This document shows, one piece after another, positions 63,415 through 64,000 of a DNA stretch of 64,000 bases. The notes beneath the pieces are model-generated. The model was not told the origin of the DNA. It saw nothing but the letters and a program-made list of their open reading frames with translations, and did no database searches. How positions within the stretch are numbered: the stretch's first letter is position 1; each line of letters opens with the position of its first letter. Source of the stretch: Paramoeba atlantica (taxonomy: Eukaryota; Discosea). Both the position numbers and the translations under genes were made by a program. Location: assembly GCA_977017575.1 (NCBI GenBank), contig CDRNVI010000040.1, positions 248,001-312,000 of the forward strand. The letters are read 5' to 3'.

Positions 63415-64000
63415 ATGCTCCACGACCTCTCCGACCCCGCCCAGTTCTCCCCCCCCGAACCCGACCCCACCCCCTTCACCGCCCTCCCCCGCTACCAGCA
63501 CTGGCGCAAGCGCGTCCGTGAGCTCTACCAAACCCTCTTCGTCTACGTCCCCGACCACCCCACCCCCACCCTCGCCCTCCTCCCCTACGTCCGCAACCTC
63601 CCCCGCGACCCCACCGTCGAGCACACCCTCGTCGTGGGCTCCCGCCGCCCCCCCGGGGCCCAGTCCTATCTCAGCCTGCTGAAGGCCAACACCCCCGCCC
63701 CCTCCACGCTCCCGGCCGACCCCGACACCGGGGAGCTCGGGGGCTACGGCCACGCCCCGGCCTCCTGCCGCGTCCGCCCCGACCTCCGCCTCTACCACAA
63801 CGGCGGGGTGCGACGCGTGCGGTGGGTCCCGTGGAACCCCAACCTGCTGGTGAGTGTGAGTACGGACGGCAGGGGGTACGTGTTTGACAAGACGGAGATT
63901 GCGCGGTCGAGGCGGCCGAACCACCCCGGGAGGGTGGCGCTGCCGGTGATGCCGCGGTCGGGGCGGGAGACGGGGGAGATGGGGGACGTCACGAGGAGTA
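63415..64000 (+). CDS. RBBP4/MSI1-like WD40 histone-binding protein, 5' part
   Basis: The frame is open to the window edge (195 residues). The N-terminal helix WRKRVRELYQTLFVYV (about 30-45) matches the histone H4-binding helix region of RBBP4/MSI1/CAF-1 p48. It is followed by HTLVVGSRRPPGAQSYL and the GELGGYG turn, all in family order. The first WD repeat is GGVRRVRWVPWNPNLLVSVS with GYVFD. Members work in chromatin assembly and in histone-modifying complexes. Third positions are almost all C up to about 63770, then switch to G. A pyrimidine tract of about 75 bases leads into the start. A related GRWD1/RRB1 assignment is less likely. Confidence 0.78.
   Translation, partial: MLHDLSDPAQFSPPEPDPTPFTALPRYQHWRKRVRELYQTLFVYVPDHPTPTLALLPYVRNLPRDPTVEHTLVVGSRRPPGAQSYLSLLKANTPAPSTLPADPDTGELGGYGHAPASCRVRPDLRLYHNGGVRRVRWVPWNPNLLVSVSTDGRGYVFDKTEIARSRRPNHPGRVALPVMPRSGRETGEMGDVTRS

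Noticed and set aside
1-64000. Retroelements, virus-derived elements, CRISPR arrays, rRNA genes
   Set aside because: No reverse transcriptase, integrase, capsid-like or Cas proteins, no regularly spaced repeats and no rRNA-like conserved blocks were seen.

Overview
The window looks like nuclear DNA of a kinetoplastid (Euglenozoa). The strongest single marker is a complete JBP2-type gene at 26333-29458, which joins a TET/JBP thymidine hydroxylase domain to a SWI2/SNF2 ATPase; this architecture is known only from the base J pathway. Thirty-seven credible host genes were found, all on the + strand, and every one reads as a single uninterrupted frame. Only two transposase genes lie on the - strand. 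Several start codons sit just after a pyrimidine tract ending in AG, as expected for spliced-leader acceptors in a polycistronic unit. One protein carries a GRE...GPEP motif that I remember from trypanosomatid proteins. Gene density of roughly one per 1.7 kb, modest GC and many small DNA transposons do not look like Trypanosoma or Leishmania. A Perkinsela-like or bodonid lineage is possible, but that is inference.

Layout. 0.3-10 kb: RTR1/RPAP2, tRNA m5C methyltransferase, two unknowns, an LRR protein, a 2H phosphoesterase with a zinc ribbon, LSm5 and a SAC phosphatase. 10-11.5 kb: nested inverted-repeat elements. 11.5-24 kb: PHD protein, mercaptopyruvate sulfurtransferase, second LRR protein, eIF1, a possible mitoribosomal protein, second 2H protein, OsmC-like protein, a 51-residue protein, RRM protein and PH-like protein. 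24-26.3 kb: a complete Merlin transposon inserted into an older repeat. 26.3-38.4 kb: JBP2, a zinc-ribbon protein, Notchless, a J-domain protein, a small membrane protein and proteasome Rpt2. 38.4-46.3 kb: TRM112, Tctex-type dynein light chain, SRP72, a kinetoplastid-type unknown, a small membrane protein and an OB-fold protein. 46.4-47.5 kb: a TA-flanked inverted-repeat element. 47.6-58.9 kb: third LRR protein, a 1402-residue cysteine-rich protein, an unknown, an FCP/SCP phosphatase and an unknown. 59-61.5 kb: a second Merlin-like transposase, with a SWIM domain. 61.6-64 kb: a disordered unknown and the start of an RBBP4/MSI1-like WD protein that leaves the window.

Most genes are housekeeping functions with no shared pathway, as usual for kinetoplastid arrays. 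RTR1 and the FCP/SCP protein could both act on RNA polymerase II, and TRM112 and TRM4 both belong to nucleic-acid or translation-factor methylation. The features most worth a second look are: (1) four genes whose coding strand runs from extreme C richness to extreme G richness, in two of them clearly relaxing to neutral composition; (2) a Merlin element with terminal repeats, an 8-bp target duplication and a neighbouring unoccupied copy of its target repeat; (3) a set of TA-flanked elements with C-tract termini; (4) clusters of perfect palindromes between genes; (5) three dispersed secreted-type LRR genes with plant-like caps. No retroelements, virus-derived elements, CRISPR arrays, rRNA or convincing tRNA genes were seen.
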